From Symbiodinium natans (taxonomy: Eukaryota > Sar > Dinophyceae > Suessiales > Symbiodiniaceae), in the NCBI GenBank assembly GCA_905221605.1, contig CAJNDS010000890.1, positions 769,063-833,062 on the forward strand: a stretch of DNA of 64,000 nt, given 5' to 3'. Each line of letters begins with the position of its first letter. Within the stretch, counting starts at the first letter, position 1. A program made the translations under genes and the position numbers. The notes under the pieces were generated by a model that did not search any database, was not told the DNA's origin, and worked only from the letters and a program-made list of their open reading frames with translations. Positions 11,449 to 20,976 of this stretch are shown in pieces.

Positions 11449-11617
11449 AAACCTTGATCTGGGCCCTGACTTGGGGACCCCTTCTATACCACCCTTGTAT
11501 ACCCTACGCAGCCCAAGGCCCAGACTTCAGATCCCTTTTGAAGAAGGCGAGGGACCCATAATCAGGCACCATGAAACTGCCCTAAACCCTAAACCCTAAA
11601 CTCTAAACTCGAAACCC
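11449..11617 (-). repeat. Inverted-duplicate spacer module, copy 2
   Basis: Reverse complement of 5705-5874, including its variant telomere flank (CTAAACTCTAAACTCGAAAC). A CCCTAAA array (11385-11455) adjoins it. Confidence 0.8.
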
Positions 11618-11760
11618 TCAGGGACCATGTAACTACCCTTCGACATGGAAAAAGGCTTCACAGCACTAAGGAGGAGCCTTGCAAGCGCCACCACCAGAGG
11701 CAAAACCTGAACCCCAACGCTTGCATCCTCTTGGTGCCAAGAACCTCCTACTTTGGGATG

Positions 11761-12075
11761 TAGTTTAGGGTTTAGGGTTTAGGGTTTAGGGTTTAGGGTT
11801 TAGGGTTTAGGGTTTAGGGTTTAGGGTTTAGGGTTTAGAGGCTCAGAGATGGGATGTTCCCCCTTCTACGAACAGTCCTTAATAGATATTTTAATCGGGG
11901 GTACTCTTGTCCCCAGTGAGGACTGCTAGTCTAAGGGGAAACACCCCCACTCCTACAATTTGATGAAGACTCCTGTTAAGGAATAATGTTCTGCATGTGG
12001 TGGGTTTAGGGTTTAGGGTTTAGGGTTTAGGGTTTAGGGTTTAGGGTTTAGGGTTTAGGGTTCGGTTTAGGGTTT
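11761..12075 (+). repeat. TTTAGGG arrays flanking family C palindrome
   Basis: Arrays at 11761-11839 and 12001-12075. Between them 11851-11947 is a compact family C hairpin: GGATGTTCCCCCTTCTACGA on the left pairs with the right arm GGACTGCTAGTCTAAGGGGA and beyond. Confidence 0.75.
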
Positions 12076-12152
12076 AGTTTTTTTTGGGGGGGGTTCTGAA
12101 ACAAATAGTAGCCCTTGGGACTGAACGAACGTGAATATGAGGATCATGACCA

Positions 12153-12285
12153 TAACCCTAAACCCTAAGCCCTAAGCCCTAAGCCCTAAACCCTAAACCT
12201 TAAGCCCTAAACCCTAAACTCTAAACCCTAAACCCTAAACCCTAAACCCTAAACCCTAAACCCTAAACCCTAAACCCTAAACCCC
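12153..12285 (-). repeat. CCCTAAA array
   Basis: About 18 units, with CCCTAAG variants clustered at the left end and uniform units at the right end. Confidence 0.9.
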
Positions 12286-12885
12286 GGAGGGTTCATGTCG
12301 CAGACAGCCTGGCAAGTCTCTTCTGTACACCGAGGACGGTCAGCGGCTGCATATCGCCCACTTGGCACATGCCCCTGAACCCTAAACCCTAAACTCTAAA
12401 ACCCTTGAACCCTAAACCCAAAAACCCTCAATCATGTCCACGGGAGTCATGTTGTCCCCAAGCCAAGGGCCTTTCATGCGCCCGGAGCAACAAGAAGTCG
12501 TCCTCCACCGGTGGACAGGTCAAAGGCAAAAAGGTTTGAACACTCCTTGACCACACCCTTGAGGAGTCGAGCGTTTCACGGTCCCCACAACCCCGCACTC
12601 TGGGTCGTGGGGGCCCTAAGTTTGGGTCGTGGGAGCCCTCCACTTTCAAATTAAGGGTATCCTCATCTCCGCACGCTAGAAGAGCCCAAAAACCCTAAAC
12701 CCTAAACCCTAAACCCTAAACCCTAAACCCTAAACCCTAAACCCACACAATCAACTTATTTGAGCCATCTGTACCTGGGGTGACGTGGGTGGCAGGTCAT
12801 TTGGGGGGGGGGGGGGGGGGGTTCCGACATTAGGGGCAACTTACTGGGGTCCTTACTACAAGGGAATGAATTCTTAGGGGTCCCT

Positions 12886-12974
12886 TAGGTTTAGGGTTTA
12901 GGGTTTAGGGTTTAGGGTTTAGGGTTTAGGGTTTAGGGTTTAGGGTTTAGGCTTTAGGCTTTAGGGTTTAGGGT
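12886..12974 (+). repeat. TTTAGGG array
   Basis: About 12 units in plus orientation. A CCCTAAA array at 12693-12745 and a G homopolymer at about 12804-12822 lie just upstream. Confidence 0.85.
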
Positions 12975-13365
12975 TTTCGTACACCTCCATGTGTTATTCT
13001 CGTTCAGGAGCCCAGGACGCTTTTCTCATGAGGCCCAGAGGGGTTTAGGGTTCAGGGTTGAAGGGTTTGAGGTTTGGGGCTCTTACCGGGCTTTCCCTCG
13101 ATCCTCCTAAGTCCAATAGTTAGGGTTTAGGGTGTAGGGTTTAGGGTTTAGGGTTTAGGTTTCAGGGTTTAAGCTTAGGGTTTTCAATTACAAAGACGCC
13201 TTCCTAAAACAGGGCGCAAGACCCGCACAGCCCTTCGTCCCCCCCAAGGGATGTTTCGCTGGTCACAGTAGAATCCGCTGGCGTCCCTCTCCTCAGTGGG
13301 GTTTAGGGTTTAGGGTTTAGGGTTTAGGGTTTAGGGTTTAGGGTTTAGGGTTTAGGGTTTAGGGT

Positions 13366-13930
13366 GCTTTAAGGGCGACGAGTGGGCTCCATCCTCAACC
13401 CTAAGTCTTTACAAAGGAGGAATTGTTTGGAATCGTTGGTTAGTTGCTTAAAGGTGAACAGGAGATAAGTTCTACACATAACAAAGCAGAGATATAAATT
13501 CAAACAGACCTGCGTATAATTGTTCAATTCGCATGCTCATTTGTGTTAAGTCGAAACATGGTAGCTCATCAGGAATGATGGGCTTGATTCTAAAGCCCAT
13601 CATTCATGATGAGCGAGCTTGTTGTGAGGGGCAACTCCCTTTCTCTGGTGCTCGTCTGCCCGCAGTCACTGATTTATCAATATAATCGAGAAAAAACACT
13701 ACAACAACCCAGCTAATATTTGGAAAAGGGGAATTCACTCCTCCTCCTTTCTCCAAGTATGAGGCCTGGTCGTAGGCTCTGCTATTCTGACCCGAAGAAA
13801 ACATCTTCGAGCGTCTGGAATAAGCACCCGAAACACTATAAAGTGGAGGTACGGTCACCGACGTTGGTCCCATGACCCGAATCAAACACCGTGATGCGTC
13901 CAGTTTTAGTGGTATTTTAGCATAAAAGGG
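13366..13930. other. Spacer without recognisable gene
   Basis: A 560-bp stretch between telomere arrays. A 110-codon minus frame crosses it but has no recognisable domain. The only structured item is the hairpin at 13564-13614. Confidence 0.5.
13564..13614. repeat. Near-perfect 22-bp-stem hairpin
   Basis: GCTCATCAGGAATGATGGGC plus TT, a 7-nt loop, then the reverse complement with a single mismatch. It is not in the telomere arrays or the palindromic families. No U-run follows that would suggest a bacterial-type terminator, and the host is eukaryotic. Confidence 0.8.
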
Positions 13931-14036
13931 AACCACCCTAAACCCTAAACCCTAAACCCCAAACCCCAAACCCCAAACCCTAAACCCTAAACCCTAAACC
14001 CTAAACCCCAAACCCCAAACCCCCAACCCGAAACCC
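13930..14036 (-). repeat. CCCTAAA/CCCCAAA array
   Basis: Seven-base units alternate in blocks between CCCTAAA and CCCCAAA. Confidence 0.85.
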
Positions 14037-14120
14037 TATGGATCTGACCCAAAAAATGTACTACTCCCCGGCCCCGTCGCTGGCCGCGCCAGCCAAAGGC
14101 CTCAGTTCCAGGCTGGGGTT

Positions 14121-14313
14121 TACTTGGAGGTTCATGGTACTTATTAACCCAATGGGGTCTAGGGTTTAGGGTTTAGGGTACCTATGAAGCAATTAGGTCT
14201 GTACTTATAACTGTACTTATCAGCATCTTAGGGCACTTAAGGGGCCTGTGAGTGGGTTCTATGTTTACAGTTATAATTGGTTAATAAGTGCCATGGGCCA
14301 TGAACCTCCAGGT
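14121..14313. repeat. Palindromic family B copy 2 with embedded telomere units
   Basis: The arms TACTTGGAGGTTCATGGTAC and the right arm through CCATGAACCTCCAGGT are reverse complements. A short run of (G)TCTAGGGTTTAGGG units (about 14158-14178) interrupts the left arm just after ACCCAATG, as if inserted there. Confidence 0.7.
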
Positions 14314-14319
14314 GGGGGG

Positions 14320-15493
14320 CTTTGGGACCCTGATCCACACATACCTCCTGAGGGTGTATCTCGTTGTCCCAGAGTGGTGCTTGTCTGTGCGTACGTTGCG
14401 TGCATAATCTACACGCCTAATACATAGTACGTAAGGAATAGTACATTGTACACAAAAAAAACCTTACTTGCGCAAGTGCATGATATGTTCAGAGGAAGAT
14501 GAGGAAGGACGGCAGGACATTCAGCGCTTGGTTTGTGAAACCAAGCGCGCAAACGTAAACATCTTGGTATCCTGACTGTGGTACCTGAAGCTCCTTCCTT
14601 AACAAAATTGGGTAGTTGAGCGGGCGGGCAGGGAAGGAGGGGGTGTTAGTGTTCAGGGTGGGAGGGGCGGGGCTATGAGTACATATTCCCCGGTGCCAGC
14701 CACCAAAACCCAGGATTCACCACTCGCCAAAACCCCAAGGGGTGAATCATGGGAATCGTCCTTGACAGCACAGCTACCGGGGGAGACCCTTCGGCCAATC
14801 AGGGTTTGGAAGTTTGGGGTTTTAGTTGGGGCTTAGGGTTTAGGGGCTCAAGGCAAAGGGTTTGGGGTGCACTGCATCCTAGATATGCCCCCCCTGGCAT
14901 TCGTACATAGCTGGGCCTTGCAGTCATCATATGGAAACTACTTTCAAAGGCCAAGTGTACCACAGACAGCTGTGCAAGTGTATCCTTAGGATGTTCTAGA
15001 CCCGAAGTTTCAACCACTTGAAGGTGCAATCAGTCCCCGCCATCCTCACACCCCACTCATGACAGCAAGTGGGGGAAGAAAATGGGTGGGGGAGGGGGGG
15101 GGGGGGGCTGAACCCTAGACCATTAACAGCAAACCCTGAACAATCAGGACCTGTCTGGCCCCACACCCTGAAACCCTAAATTCCCACCCGGCCTGCTTAG
15201 GCCGTACCCACCCTTTTCTAGGGTGCCTGGGCCCAGAAGATACCCGGCAGTGAGGAACACCTTCACTGGATGGACAATGGGTGGAGCCATTGGAGAGTGG
15301 TCGAATTCAGCCCCTTGGGCTGAGCCTTGCTTTAGGACCATTAAAGTGGTGCCTTATACTTACAAAGGGAACCCCCTGATCCTCCTCTTGATGAGAATAC
15401 CCTAAAGCCTTGGCCGGAATCCTTCGGTGGTGTTTTCCCTGGGGGGGGGGGGTCCCTCCAGACCCAAAAAAGTGCTCCCCCCTGGCCACCCTC

Positions 15494-15525
<32 letters not shown>

Positions 15526-15855
15526 TACTCCCCCTAACCGCTGGCCCCCTGGCCCTCCGTGGCCCTCCCCCCCGGCCCTTCCCCGGCTTCGTCCTTTGTC
15601 TGCACAAAAATGTTTGGTTTCATCGAGATTTGAATTGTTTTCATGGTGGGAAGCGACAGCCCTAAACCCTAAAAGGCAGTGGTTTGGGTGGTGGCCTGTG
15701 AAAGCTCACAGCGGGTGGGGAGAAAGAACCCAGCACCAATGAAATTGTTGGATTACATTGAAAACAGATGCCTTCGCGTGACATGCCGCCCCCCCACACC
15801 CCCTGGGTGTGTAGGGTCGCCATTTACACATGGTACTTACTGCCGCTGCGCGGCG
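14320..15855. other. Spacer with poly-C tract, no gene supported
   Basis: It contains few telomere units. Homopolymers at 15093-15108 and 15490-15525 generate proline- or glycine-rich open frames on both strands. I see no domain and no splice-consistent coding sequence. Confidence 0.5.
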
Positions 15856-15859
15856 AGAC

Positions 15860-16107
15860 ACCCTAAACCCTAAACCCTGAACCCTAAACCCTGCACCCTA
15901 AACCCTAAACCCTAAACCCTAAACCCTAAACTTCCTAAACCTCAAAGCACAGACAAGCAGCTCGGCCGGGACCGGCTCGATTCCCCTTGAACGAATCGGG
16001 CCCTGGTGGCCTCGTTAGGGTTTAGGGTTTAGGGTTTAGGGTTTAGGGTTTAGGGTTTAGGGTTTAGGGTTTAGGCTTTAGGGTCTAGGGTTTAGGGTTT
16101 AGAGTTC
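15860..16107. repeat. Opposed CCCTAAA and TTTAGGG arrays
   Basis: CCCTAAA at 15860-15930 faces TTTAGGG at 16015-16107. Further degenerate CCCTAAA units run at about 16397-16495, up to the copia insertion site. Confidence 0.85.
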
Positions 16108-16613
16108 AAGGGCAGGTTTCGGGACTTAAGGCGTTCATTTCGAGTTGTAAGATAAGGGTTAGAATCGCTGAGTGCTTGCAGTACGAATATCCTCATTCTG
16201 GCTTTCGGTTCCTTAACAGCAATCCAGTCAAAAGCGTTGGGCTCTGGGGTTCGGGATGTAGGGACAGGAGTTTATGTAAGGGCTTCTGATTTAGGACGCA
16301 AGCTTCAGTGAATCCTGGTTCACCTGGAAACTTTGATGTAGTTCCTTCTGCAACGCCTTGCAGTTTTAGAGCACCCTTGAATCCTAGACCCAAAACCCTA
16401 CACTGCAAACCCTAAACCCTAAACCCTAAACCCCAAACCCTAAACCCTAGCCCTAAACCCCAAACCCTAGACCCCTAAACCCTAAACCCTACATGGGCCT
16501 GCAGTCCTTGAAAAGCCTTGGGGGGCAACGGCCTTGAATCCGGCATTCCTGGTTTGCACTCACCAGGTCCGAAATAGCACTCCACACGCGATGGGGGTTT
16601 AGGGTTGAGGGTT

Positions 16614-16618
16614 TAGGG
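16614..16618. repeat. Target-site duplication of copia element, left
   Basis: TAGGG precedes the 5' LTR and recurs directly after the 3' LTR at 42289-42293. The target was a telomere-like GGGTTTAGGG repeat on both sides. Confidence 0.85.
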
Positions 16619-16824
16619 TGCGGAGCTGCAGTTGGTATTGTAGAAAGGAGTTGGTGTTGAAAGTTGAAGGGTCAATGCACCCGGTAATCTTATTGGCTCA
16701 AGACTGGGCCATGCGCCTGGTAGCAAAAAGAAGTTTTGAGTTCTTGGTGTTTGCTGGTTGGTTCAGGGTGAAACCTCTGGCGACTGTTTGGGTTGATTCC
16801 CTTCCCCTTTCGGTTGCCCCCGTA
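16619..16824 (+). repeat. 5' LTR of copia element
   Basis: Starts TGCGGAGCTGCAG and ends GCCCCCGTA (TG...TA termini rather than the usual TG...CA). I compared it base by base with 42083-42288 and found no difference. It contains CCGGTAATCTTATTGGCTCA followed by AG at 16681-16702, whose 3' part resembles the dinoflagellate spliced leader. Confidence 0.95.
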
Positions 16825-16836
16825 GGTTATGAGCCC
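16825..16836 (+). promoter_or_regulatory. Primer-binding site (half initiator tRNA-Met type)
   Basis: GGTTATGAGCCC begins immediately after the LTR. Its complement GGGCTCATAACC matches the anticodon arm (CAT anticodon) of initiator tRNA-Met with U33. It does not match a tRNA 3' end. Drosophila copia is known to prime from the 5' half of initiator tRNA-Met cut in the anticodon loop, and the arrangement here is the same. Confidence 0.75.
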
Positions 16837-16886
16837 AAATTAGGCTTCCTGCGGTATAGGTAAAGATTTTTCGTTTGATTAACGCC

Positions 16887-19800
16887 ATGGACATGATGCG
16901 GCGTCGCTCTGAGCCTGGACTGTCGCACACGGCCAATGAAGCCGAAGGAAATCGTGGTGATGGGGGTGAAGAACGACAACAAGTGGTACAAGCGCTGACA
17001 GATGGTAGGGAGGTTGCAATGATTCAACCAACGTCTCAGGTGGAAAACGAAGTGGTTCCGGTTCCAGCAGCAAATCCTTTCTGGAGCGAGCGGGCTCAAG
17101 AAGAAATGAGACTGAGGCACTCAAGGCCAGCAAGTCTTCCTGCGAGCGGAGGGGATAGAAGTGGTGAAGAAACAAGAAGGCCACCGTCGTTGCCAGAACT
17201 TCGGGATCGGGAACCTGCACCAGCTGAGAGGCCATCGTCAGGCTTAATGGGCCAGATGGAACGAGGTACTATTGGTGGAGCGCAAGTAGAGGAAGAGCTC
17301 ATTCCTGATGTTGGTGGGGAAGAACAAAGTGAAGATATGGCGGTGGTAAAGCGTGCGCTGAAGGAGTTGCTTGTGCAAACAAAGGAGCTGGGGAACAGGT
17401 TGCATCGGGTGGAGGAGAAAAGCTATACCTCTGCTGCATCTGGGTCAGCTTCGAGAGCACGGAGCACTGGAGTGGTGGACGCAAATGCTGCATATCCTTT
17501 GGGAATGACTCCAGAGAAACAGTACCTGCCAGGACAAGTTTTCTACACGGATGGTATGGGTGGTTTTTGGACTGTGTTGCCTGATGGGACATGGCTGCCT
17601 ATTGAGGGCTACGACCTGCCAAAGGGTTGTGATCTTCAATCCTTGCCTTGGTCCAGGAAGGGAGATGTTCAAGTGGAGGATGAAAAAGAAGTGCCAATGA
17701 TGCATGTAGCTGAAGGGAAGAAACCCTCCAGATTGCCTCCATTGAATTTCCCCACGGGAGGTCCTGCAAGTGGTGGATATGCAAGTGGACCGCCTGGTTT
17801 AACACATGTTCCGATTACTTCCTTGCCATCAGGTGCTGATGGTTCTGCCGCACCTGTGGGGAACCAGCCCGGTTTTGTTTCAGCTCGGGAAACTGCGACG
17901 CAAGAGAACTCAGCAGGACCGGGCGGATATACAATGGTGGATGATGTTCCGTATCGGTGGAAAATGGTCGCTGGGAAGTTGGAATTAGAAAAGGTTCCGC
18001 TCACAGCTGTTACGCCTGGTATAGGACATGGACTGCCTCAAGGGCCTGGTGGTAGGGTCAGTTTACCTCCTGGAGCAGCGGTGCCACGCGGTATGCCAAT
18101 CATTGGTGATAGTTCTGGAACCGAACGTCCGGAGGCTCTTGGGAAGCATGTGATGAGCCTTCCTACTTTGGCGGACTACGCACCAAGCAATCCGACGGCA
18201 CTAGGTGATTGGATCGCAATGATCGAACCAATGTTGTCTTCGCTGACAGATACAGGAAGAGTGTGGTGGCAATGCGTCTATTCAAAGGCATATCAAGCGT
18301 ATGCCAAATGGTTGAGTGTTTCTCCGCTGGAAAGGTTGGGCATCAAGGCTGAGCTGGAAGGGCTCAAAGTGGTTCAAACTGTGCATGTTTTGTTGGAGCA
18401 GAGAGCGGTGTCTTTACTGCTGCAGGCGATTCCGGAGAGATTGAAGACCGAGATCGTTTCCACTCGAATGTTGGGGTCAGTGATGATATTTTACAAATTG
18501 CTGACGGTCTACCAACCAGGTGGAGCAAATGAGCGCAGCACAATGTTGAACTTCTTGGTGCAACCATCTTCAGCAACCTCGATCTCAGAGGCCATCAAGG
18601 GAGTGCGTCAATGGGCGCAATGGCGTTCCCGATTAAGGGAGTTGAGAGCAGCCGAGCCGGACGCTACCTTGCTTATCAAGGGATTGGATGGTTTATCATC
18701 CGCGTTGCTGGCGAAACACCCTACGGTTCATTTCAGAGCGGCATCCTTTCGGGAGAAATTGGGGGTGGACTACTCGCCGACCTCTGAAACTGCGACACAA
18801 CTAGCTGAAATGTTACAGGCAGAGTTTGAACTGCTATTGCATAGTGCTGGTGATCAGGAGGTGAAGCAGGACTCGGACGCCAAGAAAAGGGCAAGGTTAA
18901 ACAAGGCCCAAAAGGGAACTGGTGACGAGACGGAGGAGGGTGACAAAGGCAAAGGGAAAGGAAAAAGGTACAGCGGTGATGGTGAACGTCCCTTCTGTTG
19001 GATATATGGGAAGACTGATGCAGGCTGCAAGTTCGGATCCCGTTGCAAATTTCGCCATGATAAAGACTCCCTGGAGCGAGGAAGATGTTTTGAGTGTGGG
19101 GCCGTTGGCCATCTACAGCCGCAGTGTCCATATAAGGATGGTGCAAGTTCCAATGTGGACTCGAACCCTGAGAGGAATAGATCTAAAGGGAATTCTCCCA
19201 AAGGGGGAAAGGGCGGCAAAGGTGCGAAATGGGGAAATGCCAAAAAGGCAGAGGTGGCTGAAGGGGGAGATGAGACGGCTAATGCGGGATTGGATAAAGG
19301 TTCTGCAAGTCCCTCATCACCATCAACACCCAATCAGGTCCTTGCTGAAGCGTTAGAAGTGCTGAAATCTATGAAGCTGTCATCAGCGCAGTCAGCATCA
19401 AGCGGGGATCCCAGTGTTCGAATGTTATGTGGCTCTGGGTTGTTTCAGCAGGAAGGGAGAGTGGCGTTGGTGGATACAGCTGCTACGCATCTTGTGCGGA
19501 CGCTTTTTCCATGGGAATGTTTACCCGACACTACTGTTATGGTGCAAAGCGCGCTTGGTGGTGTGACAATGAGGATTACAGAGAAAGGGACGTTGATTAG
19601 GGAAGACAATGGGCCCCTGATTATCCCTCTCTGGTTGATTTTGGAGTTTGGGGCGAACCTCACTGTGATCAATGGGATGTGTCACGTGGGTGCAAAATCT
19701 TCGCTGGACCAGCTCTTGTGGTTTGAACATGGCTGTTTGGTTATGGATTACAAAACAGCTGAAAAGATGGTTTTGCATGCTGAAAGGCAGCGTGCGTCTT

Positions 19801-20559
19801 GGTCCCATTCTCAATGGAGGAATGGAAGGGCGGACTGTGGAGTCGGTTCGTCTGATGCCACGTTGTTGCCGAAGCAGGGAGAAGGCCGAGGAGTATGCGT
19901 TCTACACGTGGCCAGGGTCTCTGACACCAATGAGTGTTCAGGAATGGGCATGTTGGACTCGGGAGCATCACATCCTCTCAGATCACTTCGTCCTGGTGAA
20001 CAGCTTCCGCAGCAAAAGGTGTTGGTGTCTTTAGCTGTTGGATCTCGGGAGATGTGTATTACCCCAGGTGGGACCCTGGTAACTCCTGAAATGGTAGATC
20101 CACTAGTGCCAATTGGCAAAGCGAGCGCCTTGGTTGGTCTCAGAGTTCAGTGGCGTGGTGGCAAGTGCACAGCCTCACATCCTGTTCTGGGGGAACTTCG
20201 CGTTCGTGATCTGAATGGGTGCCCTTGTTTGGAAAAGGAGGTGGCGCTTCAGATCATTGATGAAATGGATTGGTGTTCACCAAAGCAAGCATTGAAGGTG
20301 GCACGTATGGTTCAAGGGTGTCCGAATACGGACAACGAGGTGGCTGTAAAAGCGTCGTTGCAAAGCGCAGCGCGGACAGCGTCAGCGAATGAGGAGGAGT
20401 TCGTCCAGGCATGCTGGCGATTTCTTCGGTGGTATTATGGGGATATACCAGAAAATATGCTGATGGAGCTGTTGCCACGTGGAGATATTGCGGCGTTGCC
20501 TTTCAACCGTCATAAAAGGAGACGGCTGGCACGAGCAAAAAGGGTGGTGGTACACCTAT
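16887..20559 (+). CDS. Copia Gag-protease polyprotein (5' part, cut by insertion)
   Basis: I chose the ATG at 16887 (context GCCATGG) over the upstream in-frame TTG. The frame stays open for about 1,224 codons up to the nested insertion and runs on to a stop at 20625-20627 inside the transposon. Gag has a Pro/Glu-rich N-terminus, a short charged helical stretch (about residues 150-185), a CCCH finger (about 702-722, C-x9-C-x5-C-x3-H) and a CCHC zinc knuckle (about 733-746, CFECGAVGHLQPQC) that should bind element RNA. Basic Lys/Gly-rich tracts flank the fingers. Two retropepsin-like motifs follow: VDTAATH at about 862 and LDSGASH at about 1023. The second is the classical copia form. The last codons, VVVHLY, begin a methyltransferase-like module that resumes at 36388. 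No frameshift occurs in this 3.7-kb part. Confidence 0.9.
20553..20559. repeat. 7-bp target-site duplication of nested transposon, left
   Basis: CACCTAT here recurs at 36388-36394. Taking out one copy and everything between rejoins the copia frame across motif I of the methyltransferase-like module, which fixes both borders. Confidence 0.85.
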
Positions 20560-20570
20560 ATAGGGGTTGG
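20560..20570 (+). repeat. Left terminal inverted repeat
   Basis: ATAGGGGTTGG. The partner at 36377-36387 reads ATAGGGGTCGG on the opposite strand (10 of 11 identical). Confidence 0.8.
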
Positions 20571-20976
20571 ACACAAGGGAGGGGCTCGAGCCCAGGATTT
20601 TATAAGGATGATTTGCTGTGGCCTTAGGGGTCGGGGGACAGATCGTAGGATGTACGCAGCTTGCGAAAAACTCAAGACTCACGCGGCCCCCCTTGCACTG
20701 ATAAAATCCTTGGGCCCAACCCCCCGAAACACCTCCAACCCTGAAACTCAAACCAAGAAAAGAATCCGGACAGGAGATCGCAGCGGCTCATATGTGTTCT
20801 TTTTTCGTCTTCGGCCCCCGCTGTTCCTGCTGTCTTCTGTTGATTTCTCCCCCATTGTTTCTGCTAAATCTTCTAATTTGCCAGCGCCAAGCCGTAGCAA
20901 CAACATCCATTAGGATTATTAGGGTTTAAGGTTGAGGGTTTACAATGTTTACAGGACGGATGTTAACACAGCTGGC
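20571..20976. other. Left subterminal region of DNA transposon, gene-free
   Basis: It holds the palindrome GGCTCGAGCC with CAGGATTTTAT (20583-20603), one plus-strand ATAAAATCCTTGGGCCCAAC (20701-20720) and a few degenerate telomere units at about 20918-20945. The 144-codon open frame at 20479-20913 overlaps the termini and has no domain. Confidence 0.6.

Larger units (their letters stand above)
588..16613. repeat. Mosaic of interstitial telomere-like arrays (left block)
   Basis: This 16-kb block has no supported gene. It alternates TTTAGGG arrays (plus orientation) and CCCTAAA arrays (minus orientation), typically 20-140 bp long, with spacers of 100-400 bp. Orientation flips many times, so this is not a terminal telomere, which would keep one orientation. 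Many arrays carry variant units (TTTAGCG, TTTGGGG, TTCAGGG). Some spacers belong to palindromic families listed separately. Long C or G homopolymers occur at about 841-863, 12804-12822, 15093-15108 and 15490-15525. Confidence 0.9.

Noticed and set aside
13604-13936. 110-codon minus-strand ORF in a spacer
   Set aside because: No domain, no paralogue in the window, and it starts in the flanking telomere-like repeat.
15341-15742. Proline-rich and glycine-rich frames on both strands
   Set aside because: Encoded by the poly-C tract near 15490-15525; no coding signal outside it.
588-16613. A chromosome end
   Set aside because: Arrays alternate in orientation and are short, and the same pattern continues beyond the copia element.
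16825-16840. Standard plant-type primer site (tRNA-Met 3' end)
   Set aside because: The expected TGGTATCAGAGC is absent; the match is to the anticodon arm instead.
20479-20913. 144-codon plus-strand ORF across the left transposon end
   Set aside because: It spans the copia/transposon junction and reads through subterminal repeats, so it is a chance frame.
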